A stretch of 64,000 nt of DNA from the NCBI RefSeq assembly GCF_010470665.1, contig NZ_VOPZ01000001.1, positions 496,001 to 560,000 on the forward strand, given 5' to 3'. The stretch comes from Desulfovibrio sp. JC022. GTDB lineage: Bacteria; Desulfobacterota; Desulfovibrionia; Desulfovibrionales; Desulfovibrionaceae. A program made the position numbers and the translations under genes. Shown piece by piece: positions 50,770 to 59,701 of the stretch. The notes beneath the pieces were generated by a model. That model was given only the letters and a program-made list of their open reading frames with translations. It searched no databases and was not told the DNA's origin. The stretch's first letter is position 1. Each line of letters opens with the position of its first letter.

Positions 50770-51909
50770 ATGATCGGTGACGATTTTGCAGAACTCAAAC
50801 TTTTTATAACCGGTCCCATTCTTCTGCGTGAGGAAGTGCGTAAAGCCGGGCTTCTTCCTGAATTCGGACACCGGGATGCAGAGAATCCCAAGCGTTTCGA
50901 ACCAATCATGCGCAATCTCAACACTATTGCCGGAAATCCTGAAGGATACACTCCTGTCATATTTAATGGTTCCGGTACAAATGTGCTTGAAGCCTCAATC
51001 CGCTCACTGGTTGCGGATTCCGATAAGGTGCTCAATGTTTCCGTAGGCGCGTTCGGTGATTTGTATCACAAGCTTGCCGTGCTTAACGGTAAGAATGCAG
51101 TGCAGCTTAAATTCCCTTACGGCAAAGCTATCGATCTGGAAAAACTGGAAGATGCTCTCAAGGAGCACAATCCGAATGTTGTTACTTTTACCCACAACGA
51201 GACTTCCACCGGGGTGATTAATGATGTTGTTGCGGTTTGCGAAATGATCCGTGCCCACGGGGCCGCTCCGATCATTGATGCGGTATCAATCTTTGGCGGG
51301 GCACCTACTTTAATAGATGAGTGCAAGCCGCTCATGTACTGCACTTCCACCCAGAAATCCCTTGGCTTGCCCGCCGGTTTCGGGATCGGTTTTGTTTGCG
51401 AAGAAGCTTTGAAAAAGGCTGAGTCCGTTACAAACAGGGGTTACACCACCGATATTATCGCCCAGATGGGCAAGGCTAAGCTTAATCAGACTCTGACCAC
51501 TCCTAACGGAACGTTGGCGAACCAGATGTGTGTGCAGCTGGACTATATAGTTAATGATGAGACTGTTGCTGGACGCTTTAAGCGTCATGAAGATATGCGG
51601 GCCATTGCCCACAAATGGGTCGAGAGCATGGACGGCTACGAACTTTTCGCACAGGAAGGGCATCGTTCCCCCAGCCTGACCACCTTCAAGACTCCGGCGC
51701 ACATGACTATTGAGAAGCTTAAGGATGTTAAAGAACTCATGCGCGGGCACGGCTACCTTTTTGATCCCGGTTACGGAAAGATCAACAAGGAGCTTGCAGA
51801 GCAGGGCGAATCCCCCATCTTTCGCGTAGGGCACATGGCTGATATTCAGCCGGAGATGCTTGAGGGATATCTTGAGGTGCTTGGTGGAGTTTTGAAGGGA
51901 TTTAAGTAA
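50770..51909 (+). CDS. Class V aminotransferase (serine-/alanine-glyoxylate type)
   Basis: A 379-residue fold-type I class V enzyme. ITGPILLREEVR near the start, FNGSGTNVLEASI (PLP phosphate loop), THNETSTGVIND and IIDAVSIFGGAP with the PLP Asp, and the Schiff-base Lys in CTSTQKSLGLPAGFG (Lys near 196). The family covers alanine/serine-glyoxylate and serine-pyruvate transaminases and soluble hydrogenase small subunit-like proteins. Glyoxylate chemistry would fit the divergent glycolate/lactate-type oxidase, but this link is inference. Confidence 0.88.
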   Translation: MIGDDFAELKLFITGPILLREEVRKAGLLPEFGHRDAENPKRFEPIMRNLNTIAGNPEGYTPVIFNGSGTNVLEASIRSLVADSDKVLNVSVGAFGDLYHKLAVLNGKNAVQLKFPYGKAIDLEKLEDALKEHNPNVVTFTHNETSTGVINDVVAVCEMIRAHGAAPIIDAVSIFGGAPTLIDECKPLMYCTSTQKSLGLPAGFGIGFVCEEALKKAESVTNRGYTTDIIAQMGKAKLNQTLTTPNGTLANQMCVQLDYIVNDETVAGRFKRHEDMRAIAHKWVESMDGYELFAQEGHRSPSLTTFKTPAHMTIEKLKDVKELMRGHGYLFDPGYGKINKELAEQGESPIFRVGHMADIQPEMLEGYLEVLGGVLKGFK

Positions 51910-51939
51910 ACGGATATTCTTTTAGACGGTTTTTGATAG

Positions 51940-51971
51940 CCCTGATCCGCGTGTGTGGATCAGGGTTTTTT
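51940..51971 (+). terminator. Aminotransferase terminator
   Basis: CCCTGATCC (51940-51948) pairs with GGATCAGGG (51957-51965), followed by six T residues. Confidence 0.92.
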
Positions 51972-52103
51972 GCTGTGCAATAACGCTTATTTGTACATCA
52001 AATAATATAACTAGCATTATCTCTAAAGTATTTCTAGAAGACACCGAACTATGGGAGACGAGGCACGAATTATTGAATTAATTTTTAACCCATGGAGTTC
52101 ATG

Positions 52104-52559
52104 ATGAAGATTTTTAGGATTGTTTTACTGGCTTGCATTATCGCTACGCTGAGTTGTTCTGCCGCCTTTGCTGGGAGTGGGAAGGCTATTGTTCCGCATT
52201 GGCTGGCAGTGAACTATGGAAAAAGCAATGCGCAGTCATCAAATATATTTATTACTAATATTACCCAGCATGATCTTGTAGTTAAGGTGACGGTGTATAA
52301 TAGGGATTCGACAATTTTTCTGTCAGGTATCGAGTATAAGAATTTTCAGAATAATAATACTGAAATTGGGGCAGGTAAGACAGTCAATTTAAAAATTAAT
52401 GGCACTGGAACGACTGAGTCTGATTATGGCTATGCTGTAATTGAGTGGGTGAATAAAGAATATGATGACGACGTTGTTGGTCTTGTGTCTTGGGCCAACT
52501 GGCGTGAAAGTTCTAATAGAGGATACTCTGTTCCTGTGAATAATGGGATGCCATTTTAA
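52104..52559 (+). CDS. Exported protein of unknown function
   Basis: A 151-residue protein. GGAG at 52094-52097 favours the ATG at 52104. Signal peptide MKIFRIVLLACIIATLSCSAAFA, with an alternative lipobox-like TLSC. The mature part is a beta-sandwich-like domain: IVPHWLAVNYGKSNAQSSNI, IFITNITQHDLVVKVTVY, then EIGAGKTVNLKIN and GYAVIEWV. The phrase 'W...SSNIFITNITQ..VTVTVY' resembles small secreted proteins that bind surfaces, but I cannot name a family. It is alone and followed by a strong terminator. Confidence 0.65.
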   Translation: MKIFRIVLLACIIATLSCSAAFAGSGKAIVPHWLAVNYGKSNAQSSNIFITNITQHDLVVKVTVYNRDSTIFLSGIEYKNFQNNNTEIGAGKTVNLKINGTGTTESDYGYAVIEWVNKEYDDDVVGLVSWANWRESSNRGYSVPVNNGMPF

Positions 52560-52585
52560 GAAGTGTGCAGAGTTTGATTTGTGAA

Positions 52586-52617
52586 CCCCGGCCCCGCAAA
52601 AGCGGGGCCGGGGTTTA
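52586..52617 (+). terminator. GC-rich terminator
   Basis: CCCCGGCCCCGC (52586-52597) pairs perfectly with GCGGGGCCGGGG (52602-52613) around AAAA; TTTATT follows. Confidence 0.9.
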
Positions 52618-52700
52618 TTATTTATGAAGCTTAAAATGAATATTTTTTGTGGTGCACACTCAGTTTTTCTTGCAAAAGTAAAAAAAATTTGTCAATTAAA

Positions 52701-52720
52701 ACCGAGTGCTGACTCAGTTT
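52701..52720 (+). promoter_or_regulatory. Upstream TetR-type operator candidate
   Basis: ACCGAGTGCTGACTCAGTTT is an imperfect palindrome (ACCGAGT/ACTCAGTTT arms). It resembles the perfect palindrome at 52882-52901. A third ACTCAGT half-site occurs near 52645. They probably bind the TetR protein encoded downstream. Confidence 0.55.
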
Positions 52721-52846
52721 ATGGGCTAAATATGAGATATGTGAAAAAAATATCATGGCATTTTTAGCGTTTTGTCTGATGCTATACGTATATATAACAG
52801 ATGGTTAGATTGTTATTTAGGTTGTATTTGTGAAAAAAAGGACGGG

Positions 52847-52901
52847 TTGACATTGAACCCTGATTCAGATTATTTTTTATTCCGACTGAGTGCTCAGTCG
52901 G
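52847..52901 (+). promoter_or_regulatory. TetR-gene promoter with overlapping palindromic operator
   Basis: TTGACA at 52847-52852 and TATTTT at 52871-52876 (18-nt spacing) form a sigma-70-type promoter with start near 52882. The perfect palindrome CCGACTGAGTGCTCAGTCGG (52882-52901) begins at that start site and is followed by TTTTTT, so it can act as an operator and also looks like an intrinsic terminator. It ends 9 nt before AAGGAG. Autoregulation of the whole SulP operon is inferred. The rest of 52560-52921 has no gene. Confidence 0.6.
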
Positions 52902-52921
52902 TTTTTTAGAAAGGAGAACAA

Positions 52922-53515
52922 ATGACCAAGATGTCCAAAAAGAAGGCGGCAATTCTGGAGGCTGCCACCATCCTTTTCGCTAACAAGGGATTTGCCGACA
53001 CTTCCATGCAGGAATTGTCCAAGATGACCGGGGCGGCGGAAGGAACCATCTTTTATCACTTCAAGAACAAGGAGCATCTCTTGTTAACGATCCTTGAGGC
53101 AACAAGGGAACGTATACTTGAGGAGTTCGAGGCTCACATGGATCACCATCAGCCGGGAACAGGGATTGAAGAGATGGAAGAGGTGGTTGCGTTTTACCTT
53201 CTTCTGGCCGGACGAATGGAATATCAGTTTCTTCTTTTGCACCGACATTTCCTTTATCAGTTCGCCGAAAGCCGACCTGAATTCCGGGAAAACCTCGAAG
53301 CCATCTATAACTGTCTGGTCATCCTTTTTGAACAGGCTATCCAGAAGGGGTTGGATGATGGCTCCATCGGCGAGGTCAACCCCCGGAAAAGCGCACTCAT
53401 CATATTCACGATGGTCGATGGTTTAGTGAGATTCAAGAATTTTAATCTCTACGATGCGGGTGCTTTGTTCAATGAATTGATCGAGTCCATCCGCAGGATG
53501 TTGAAACCTAACTAG
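52922..53515 (+). CDS. TetR/AcrR-family transcriptional repressor
   Basis: A 197-residue TetR protein. The N-terminal HTH reads KKAAILEAATILFANKGFAD then TSMQELSKMTGAAEGTIFYH, close to the TetR consensus; the C-terminal helical ligand domain is divergent. AAGGAG precedes the ATG. It heads a block with SulP (13 nt downstream) and several signalling genes, and two palindromes upstream are likely its operators. The inducer is unknown. Confidence 0.92.
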   Translation: MTKMSKKKAAILEAATILFANKGFADTSMQELSKMTGAAEGTIFYHFKNKEHLLLTILEATRERILEEFEAHMDHHQPGTGIEEMEEVVAFYLLLAGRMEYQFLLLHRHFLYQFAESRPEFRENLEAIYNCLVILFEQAIQKGLDDGSIGEVNPRKSALIIFTMVDGLVRFKNFNLYDAGALFNELIESIRRMLKPN

Positions 53516-53528
53516 GGGTGTTTATCTC

Positions 53529-55664
53529 ATGCTTACTAGAATTTTTCCTTTTCTGGGCTGGTTCAAAAAGTACAGCGGAGTAGCTTTCCGGGCGGATATT
53601 ATTTCCGGCCTGACCGTTGCTCTGGTTCTTATTCCCCAGTCCATGGCGTATGCGCAGTTGGCGGGCATGCCTGCTTATTACGGTCTTTACGCCTCATTGC
53701 TTCCTCCCATGGTGGCAGCTCTGTTCGGCTCCAGCCGTCAGCTCGCTACCGGTCCCGTTGCTGTTGTATCCCTTATGACCGCAGCTTCCCTTGAACCATT
53801 GGCAACCGCAGGCAGCGAAGGCTACATTGCCTATGCTCTGCTGCTGGCCTTGCTGGTCGGTATCTTCCAGTTCCTGCTCGGCGTACTTCGCCTCGGTCTG
53901 GTTGTTAACTTCCTGTCTCATCCGGTTGTTAACGGTTTCACCAACGCAGCGGCCATCATTATTGCCTCCTCACAGCTTTCAAAGATGTTCGGTGTCTACG
54001 TAGACAAGGCCGAACTGCATTTTGAAACCATTATGAGAGTTTTCAAGGGGGCCATTCACTACACCCATTTACCAACATTAGGTATGGGGGTCCTTGCATT
54101 TGCTATCATGGTTGGATTGAAGCGGGTTAACCCGAAAATTCCAAACGTACTTTGCGCGGTTGTTATTACCACGCTGCTCTCATGGGCCACCGGTTTCAAC
54201 CATGACACCAATGTTAATGTCGCTGCGATTCAAGATCAGGAAGTGCAGACTCTTATCGCCGATTTCAATAAGTCCGTAACCGGAATTGAAGATCTGGCGA
54301 CCAAGCGTACGGAGATTGCAGCTCTTGAAGACCAAGCCAAGGCAGACAAGAACCAGATCGGTTATTATGATGCCGAGCATGATATTGCCGTAGTTAACTA
54401 TCAGGTTAAGCTGCTTAAGCATAAGTCCCATGAACTGCGCGCTGAACTGCGTCACACCCTTTTTGATGGTGTGGAGCAGGCTGACGGTACCATGGCTTTC
54501 TATGTTCAGGGGAAAGCTCCTCAAGGGGTTACCACTGACGGACGTACCTGGCGTGTAAAAGTGGGCAATAAAATCCTCGACACTACCTCCCTGAGAATGA
54601 TGGGCGGCGGCGCGGTTGTCGGAACCATTCCTTCCGGTTTTCCCGCAATTGCAGTTCCCTCTCTCGACTTCAAGGTCATCCTTAAGCTCTTCCCCTTTGC
54701 GATCATCATTTCCCTGCTCGGTTTCATGGAAGCGATCTCTATTGCAAAGGCCATGGCAGCAAAGACCGGACAGAGACTTGATCCTAACCAGGAACTTATC
54801 GGTCAGGGCCTTGCCAACATGCTTGGTGCTTGCGGTTCCGCATACCCGGCTTCCGGTTCTTTCTCCCGTTCCGCGGTTAACTTGCAGGCGGGTGCTGTAA
54901 CCGGGCTTTCAAGTGTATTTACCTCCGCCATCGTGGCCGTCACCCTGCTGTTTTTCACCCCGCTCCTTTATCATCTGCCGCAGGCTGTTCTGGCTGCTGT
55001 TATCATGATGGCTGTTATCGGGCTGATCAACGCTTCCGGTTTCATCCACGCATGGAAGGCCCAGAAATATGACGGAGCTATCTCAATTATCTCATTTATT
55101 GCAACTCTGGCCTTTGCACCGCACCTTGATAAGGGTATCATGATCGGTGTGGCACTTTCGCTTGGCGTATTCCTCTACAAGAGCATGCGTCCCCGTGTTG
55201 CCGCTCTGTCCAAGGGTGAGGATGAAGTCCTTCGTGACGCCAGCATCCATGGCCTGCGTGAATGCGACCACATCGCGGTTGTCCGTTTTGACGGTCCCCT
55301 GTTCTTCGCAAACGCAAGTTTCCTCGAAGACCAGATCACCGATCGCATTATGGATATGCCTAATTTGAAGCACATCATTCTGGTCTGCAACGGTATTAAC
55401 GACATTGATGCATCCGGCGAGGAAGCTCTTTCCCTGATCGTTGATACCGTAAGAAGCGGTGGCCGTGACATCTCCCTTTCCGGTGTGAATGAAGCGGTCA
55501 TGGCAGTGCTTGAACGCACCCACCTGCTTGAAAAGATCGGTCGTGATCATGTTTATGCCGATACTGAGGACGCTCTCTGCAAGACTCACGCTCTGGCTCA
55601 CAAAGATGGAACCGAGCCTGATTGCCCGCTCACAACTCACTGCCGTCTCAGCGGTAACGCTTAG
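53529..55664 (+). CDS. SulP-family anion transporter with STAS domain and large soluble insert
   Basis: A 711-residue SLC26/SulP protein. SGLTVALVLIPQSMAYAQLA (about 25-45), YGLYASLLPPMVAALFGSS and TGPVAVVSLMTAA define the N-terminal transport core, and CGSAYPASGSFSRSAVN near 437 the later signature. The C-terminal STAS domain is about 575-690 (HIAVVRFDGPLFFANASFLE, NDIDASGEEALSLI). Between TM segments, residues about 220-370 form a soluble, partly coiled-coil region (IAALEDQAKADKNQIG and KLLKHKSHELRAELR). This is far longer than in typical SulP. Sulfate or bicarbonate are possible substrates; sulfate fits a sulfate reducer. Confidence 0.92.
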   Translation: MLTRIFPFLGWFKKYSGVAFRADIISGLTVALVLIPQSMAYAQLAGMPAYYGLYASLLPPMVAALFGSSRQLATGPVAVVSLMTAASLEPLATAGSEGYIAYALLLALLVGIFQFLLGVLRLGLVVNFLSHPVVNGFTNAAAIIIASSQLSKMFGVYVDKAELHFETIMRVFKGAIHYTHLPTLGMGVLAFAIMVGLKRVNPKIPNVLCAVVITTLLSWATGFNHDTNVNVAAIQDQEVQTLIADFNKSVTGIEDLATKRTEIAALEDQAKADKNQIGYYDAEHDIAVVNYQVKLLKHKSHELRAELRHTLFDGVEQADGTMAFYVQGKAPQGVTTDGRTWRVKVGNKILDTTSLRMMGGGAVVGTIPSGFPAIAVPSLDFKVILKLFPFAIIISLLGFMEAISIAKAMAAKTGQRLDPNQELIGQGLANMLGACGSAYPASGSFSRSAVNLQAGAVTGLSSVFTSAIVAVTLLFFTPLLYHLPQAVLAAVIMMAVIGLINASGFIHAWKAQKYDGAISIISFIATLAFAPHLDKGIMIGVALSLGVFLYKSMRPRVAALSKGEDEVLRDASIHGLRECDHIAVVRFDGPLFFANASFLEDQITDRIMDMPNLKHIILVCNGINDIDASGEEALSLIVDTVRSGGRDISLSGVNEAVMAVLERTHLLEKIGRDHVYADTEDALCKTHALAHKDGTEPDCPLTTHCRLSGNA

Positions 55665-55676
55665 TGGAGGTTTCTA

Positions 55677-56891
55677 ATGTCTGATCTGTTTCTCTTTAGC
55701 GGTCTTTTCTGTCAGGCGGATGCTATTGTTAAGCGTCTGATGGATGACACCGATTTCAAGCTGGTCACTGATGAAGACCTTGTGGCCGATGCTGCTGTTC
55801 TTGGCGGAATGAGCGAAAAGGCCATAGCCAAGGCTTTTTCTCCCAAGACTTCCATCTTCAATAAATTCAGTCATGAAAAGGAACGTGCTGTTTCCTGGCT
55901 GAGATTGGCTCTTGCCAATAAACTGGCTGAAGGGCAGGCCCTGCTGGTTTCCGGTATGGTCACCCAGCTCCTTTCTCAGGAAATCAGCCATGTCCTCAAG
56001 GTCTGCATTATCGATGACCTTCAGAAGCGCATGGAGACTGCCCGCAATGAGTCCGGGCTTTCCGAAGGCGAGGCTGAAAAGGAAATCCAGCAGAGCGATG
56101 AGGAAAGTACCGTATGGGTTCGCGAAGTCTCCGGGAATAATGATCCCTGGGCTACCTCCCTTTACGATATGGTCATACCCGCTGACAAAACCGGCGTGGA
56201 TGAGTCTGTAGCCCTGATTAAGGAACAGCTGGTTAATTCCGCTGTTGAAGTTACTGATGCTTCCAAACAGGCCGTACAGGACTTCCTGCTTGCTGCCAGA
56301 GTTGAAACTGCTCTGGTCGCCAAGGGACACAACGTTGTTGTCCGTGCTGAAAAAGGCAAAGTAACCCTCGCCATCAATAAAAAGGTGCTCATGGTTGAGC
56401 GTCTTGAAAAGGATCTGCGCGAAATCGCCGAGCCTCTTGATGGTGTAAAGAGCGTGGATGTGACTTTCGGTAAAGAATTCTATGAGGCTGATATCTATCG
56501 CCGCATGGATTTCGAACTGCCGTCCCGCGTATTGCTGGTTGACGATGAGCGTGAATTTGTTAAGACCCTGTCCGAACGCTTGTTGCTGCGTGACCTTGGT
56601 TCCGCAGTGGTTTACGACGGTGAATCCGCTCTTGATGTTGTGCAGGATGATGAGCCTGAAGTAATGATCCTCGACCTCAAGATGCCCGGCATCGACGGTA
56701 TCGAGGTTCTGCGCCGGGTTAAATCTGACCGTCCCGGCATCGAAGTGATCATCCTTACCGGTCACGGCTCTGAAGATGACCGCAAGACCTGTATGGATCT
56801 TGGCGCGTTCGCTTACCTGAACAAGCCTGTGGATATCGATGTACTCAGCAAGACTCTCAAGGATGCTTACGCCAAGGTGCGTAACTCTTAA
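55677..56891 (+). CDS. Response regulator with N-terminal cytidylate-kinase-like domain
   Basis: A 404-residue protein 12 nt after SulP. The C-terminal REC domain (about 282-404) has D in MILDLKMPGIDGIEV, Thr in ILTGHGSED and Lys in YLNKPVDID. The first 200 residues (LFLFSGLFCQADAIVKRLM, VTDEDLVADAA, AVSWLRLALANKLAEGQA) resemble cytidylate-kinase-2-like P-loop folds, but the G-x4-GK motif is absent. A middle beta region (KGHNVVVRAEKGKVTLAINK) may be BON-like. A REC domain at the C-terminus is uncommon. It likely reports transporter state to the downstream kinases. Confidence 0.8.
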   Translation: MSDLFLFSGLFCQADAIVKRLMDDTDFKLVTDEDLVADAAVLGGMSEKAIAKAFSPKTSIFNKFSHEKERAVSWLRLALANKLAEGQALLVSGMVTQLLSQEISHVLKVCIIDDLQKRMETARNESGLSEGEAEKEIQQSDEESTVWVREVSGNNDPWATSLYDMVIPADKTGVDESVALIKEQLVNSAVEVTDASKQAVQDFLLAARVETALVAKGHNVVVRAEKGKVTLAINKKVLMVERLEKDLREIAEPLDGVKSVDVTFGKEFYEADIYRRMDFELPSRVLLVDDEREFVKTLSERLLLRDLGSAVVYDGESALDVVQDDEPEVMILDLKMPGIDGIEVLRRVKSDRPGIEVIILTGHGSEDDRKTCMDLGAFAYLNKPVDIDVLSKTLKDAYAKVRNS

Positions 56892-56915
56892 TTAATAAAC
56901 TCTCCGGGGTTGGCC

Positions 56916-58652
56916 ATGAACATAAAGGGAATATTCAAGCCGGAATTTTGGGATGCGGACCCCAAGTCTGCCGGACCTTACAAGCAGCTGTTTGACTACA
57001 AGCGCATCTGGCAGCTTTGTATCGGTATCCTTGTTGCGGTTTCCCTTGTTCCCATCCTGATCATGGCTTCCATTGATTTCAGTGTAACCCGTGGAGCGAT
57101 CATATCTGAGAATACACTGGAGGCGGCAAGGACTACGTCCAATACCCGCCGTTCGGTTTCCTACTTTCTGGAGGAGCGGAAATCAGCATTACAGCTGCTG
57201 GTTGAACTGCATGATTTCCGCTCCTTCGATGATCGGGAAAAACTGTCTCAGATGTTGAAGTCCCTTAAGAACAGTTTCGGCGGTTTCATCGATCTTGGTG
57301 TAATTAATAATGAAGGCAGGCAGGTCGCTTATGTTGGTCCTTATAAGCTTGAAGGGCGTGAGTACGCCGGGCAGGATTGGTTCAAGCAGACAGTTGAGCA
57401 GGGTATTTACATAAGCGAGGTCTTTCTCGGATTTCGTGACAGTCCACATCTTGTTATTGCTGTAAAACATATGCTGGACGAGACAAAGAATCATTTCAAG
57501 ATCTTGCGTGCCACTTTGGACACAACACAATTTAACGGCATCCTGTCCTCCCTTGATCTGTCGATAGGTGAAGACGCTTTTCTGGTTAACAGGGACGGGG
57601 TGTTGCAGACACCATCCAAATGGAACGGAAACATTTTTTCCAAGGTTGGTTTCGAGCTTCCGGAAAAATCTTTCCGTACCAAAGTTGAACAAATTTCTTA
57701 TCGCAAGGGTGCTCCGGCCATGGTTGGTTATGCCTACCTTGAAAACACCCCCTTTGTGCTGCTCTATGTGAAAACAGAGGAGGAGTATATGGGCGGTTGG
57801 CAGAGCTCTCGCGATACGGTGACCTGGTTCACCATTGTCAGTATTGCCGTCATTATTCTGGTCATGTGGGCGGTGGCTTCTTATCTTGTAGAACGTATTT
57901 ACATGGCGGATATGACCCGCTCCAAGGCCTTGCAGCAGATGGAGCACCACAACCGTATGGCCTCTATCGGGCGACTGGCTGCCGGGGTGGCCCACGAGAT
58001 TAACAACCCGCTGGCTATCATTAATGAAAAGGCCGGGTTGCTCAAAGATCTGTTTACATTCAGCAAGGCTTATGATGCTGATGAACGGGTGTTGGGGCTT
58101 GTGGATTCCGTGATCGGTTCTGTGGAACGTTGCGGACGTATCACTAAACGGTTACTTGGTTTTTCCCGCCAGACGGATATGGAATTACGTCCGGTTTATC
58201 CGCGCAAGGTCATCGATACCGTACTCAGTTTTCTGGATAAGGAAGCGGAATACAGATGCATTGATGTCAGTGTGGATGTGGATGACAAAATTTATGAAGT
58301 GGTAACTGATCGCGGCAAGCTGGAGCAGGTTTTGTTGAACCTGATTAACAATGCCTTTCAGGCCATGAAAGACGGGGGTATTCTGCTGGTCAGGGTAGAG
58401 CGTGGAGACAGGCAGGTGCTTTTTTCAGTCAAGGATAACGGGTGCGGTATTCCCGAATCAGACTTGAAAAGAATTTTTGAACCGTTTTATTCAACAAAGA
58501 AACAATCAGGCGGAACCGGTCTGGGATTGTCCATTACCTACGGTTTGGTACAGGATCTTGGCGGGGACATGAAAGTTAAAAGCCGTTTGGGTAAAGGGAC
58601 TGAGTTCAGTTTTTCACTGCCTGTTGTACCCAATATGAACGGGGAGAGTTAG
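56916..58652 (+). CDS. Sensor histidine kinase with dCache-type sensor
   Basis: About 578 residues; the ATG at 56916 has CGGGG 6 nt upstream. TM1 (GILVAVSLVPILIMASI near 38-55), a large periplasmic Cache domain (to about 300: VAYVGPYKLEGREYAGQDWF is typical), TM2 (FTIVSIAVIILVMWAVASY near 310), then HisKA with LAAGVAHEINNPLAIIN and HATPase with NLINNAFQAMKDGG, DNGCGIPE and GGTGLGLSIT. No HAMP is obvious. It is in a row with two receivers, one of which starts 4 nt after it, so the two are a pair. Confidence 0.93.
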   Translation: MNIKGIFKPEFWDADPKSAGPYKQLFDYKRIWQLCIGILVAVSLVPILIMASIDFSVTRGAIISENTLEAARTTSNTRRSVSYFLEERKSALQLLVELHDFRSFDDREKLSQMLKSLKNSFGGFIDLGVINNEGRQVAYVGPYKLEGREYAGQDWFKQTVEQGIYISEVFLGFRDSPHLVIAVKHMLDETKNHFKILRATLDTTQFNGILSSLDLSIGEDAFLVNRDGVLQTPSKWNGNIFSKVGFELPEKSFRTKVEQISYRKGAPAMVGYAYLENTPFVLLYVKTEEEYMGGWQSSRDTVTWFTIVSIAVIILVMWAVASYLVERIYMADMTRSKALQQMEHHNRMASIGRLAAGVAHEINNPLAIINEKAGLLKDLFTFSKAYDADERVLGLVDSVIGSVERCGRITKRLLGFSRQTDMELRPVYPRKVIDTVLSFLDKEAEYRCIDVSVDVDDKIYEVVTDRGKLEQVLLNLINNAFQAMKDGGILLVRVERGDRQVLFSVKDNGCGIPESDLKRIFEPFYSTKKQSGGTGLGLSITYGLVQDLGGDMKVKSRLGKGTEFSFSLPVVPNMNGES

Positions 58653-58655
58653 TCG

Positions 58656-59009
58656 ATGAAGATTTTATTGGTGGATGATGAATCCGAACTGGTTTCAGCT
58701 CTTGCGGAAAGGCTTTCCTTTCGCGGTTTTGATGCTGACTGGGCCTGTTCTGGAGCAGATGCAATAGATAAGGTCAAAGAGAATGAATACGACCTCGCGG
58801 TTTTGGATGTTAAAATGCCGCGCATGAGCGGACTGGAATTGCGGGGCGAACTGAATAAGATTCGTTCTGGTATGAAGTATATTTTCCTTTCCGGGCACGG
58901 TTCGGAAGAGGATTACAAGGCGGGAGCAGCGGAAGCGGAGTGCTATCTGGTCAAGCCCGTCAAGATTGAAGAGTTGGTGGAAAAGATCAATCTGGCTCTG
59001 GAATCTTAA
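58656..59009 (+). CDS. Single-domain response regulator
   Basis: A 117-residue receiver 3 nt after the kinase stop. D7/D8 acidic pair, phospho-acceptor D51 (AVLDVKMPRMSG), Ser in FLSGHGSEED and Lys in YLVKPVKIEE. All key residues are present. Most likely direct partner of the kinase at 56916-58652. No output domain. Confidence 0.92.
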   Translation: MKILLVDDESELVSALAERLSFRGFDADWACSGADAIDKVKENEYDLAVLDVKMPRMSGLELRGELNKIRSGMKYIFLSGHGSEEDYKAGAAEAECYLVKPVKIEELVEKINLALES

Positions 59010-59032
59010 ATAACATTCACAAGGAGTATCGC

Positions 59033-59665
59033 ATGGGAGCATCAGCACTGCAGAAAGATCGTGACGGCCTCTGCTTTTTCGGGCAGGTAAGCGCGGTCAT
59101 TTCCCATGACCTCAAAAATGTCCTGGCAATCATCAATGAAGATGCCGGCCTGTTGCAGGATTTTTCACTCATGGCTGCGCAGGGCATGGAACTTGACCCG
59201 CCTCGTCTGGTTAAACTGGCGGAAAAAATTCAGGGTCAGGTTAAGAGAGGGGATGGAATAATCAAAAACATGAACCGGTTCGCCCACAGTGTGGACCTCC
59301 CGGTATGCGATGTTGATTTCCGCGAACTCACAACGTTGGTAATATCCCTGTTGACCCGCATGGCCTCACGCAAGTGTGTCACGGTAACCCTTAAAGAGGG
59401 CGAACAGGTCAACGGCAAGGGTGATCCTTTCACCATCCAGATGCTCATTGCAAAAGCGCTTGAGTATTCCATGGACAGTGCCGGCAGGGATGGAGAACTT
59501 TGTATCGAGTTAAGCACCGCAGATGGAGTCAATGTACTGACGATTTCAGGATTGAGTGCAGTAATACCTGAAGAACAGCTGGCTGAGCTTGAATCAATTT
59601 CCGTAAAAGCGGGCGGCAAACCCGCATATGTCCGGCAGGACAATATATTAATTTTAAATTTTTAA
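59033..59665 (+). CDS. Histidine-kinase-like protein with H-box but no visible ATPase motifs
   Basis: A 210-residue soluble protein. Residues 15-50 form an H-box (VSAVISHDLKNVLAIINEDA), very like that of the upstream kinase (GVAHEINNPLAIIN). The C-terminal half keeps the size of an HATPase domain (FTIQMLIAKALEYSMDSAG as an N-box relic) but I find no G1 or G2 glycine motifs. It may be a phosphotransfer protein (like Spo0B or ChpT, which use degenerate kinase folds) relaying phosphate between the flanking receivers. AAGGAG precedes the ATG. Confidence 0.8.
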   Translation: MGASALQKDRDGLCFFGQVSAVISHDLKNVLAIINEDAGLLQDFSLMAAQGMELDPPRLVKLAEKIQGQVKRGDGIIKNMNRFAHSVDLPVCDVDFRELTTLVISLLTRMASRKCVTVTLKEGEQVNGKGDPFTIQMLIAKALEYSMDSAGRDGELCIELSTADGVNVLTISGLSAVIPEEQLAELESISVKAGGKPAYVRQDNILILNF

Positions 59666-59701
59666 TTACTTTAAACTGCATCATGCAGGTGGAGAAAAAA
59701 G

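Noticed and set aside
55674-56765. 363-codon minus-strand frame
   Set aside because: Antisense to the kinase-fold/REC fusion, which has clear receiver motifs and operon spacing.
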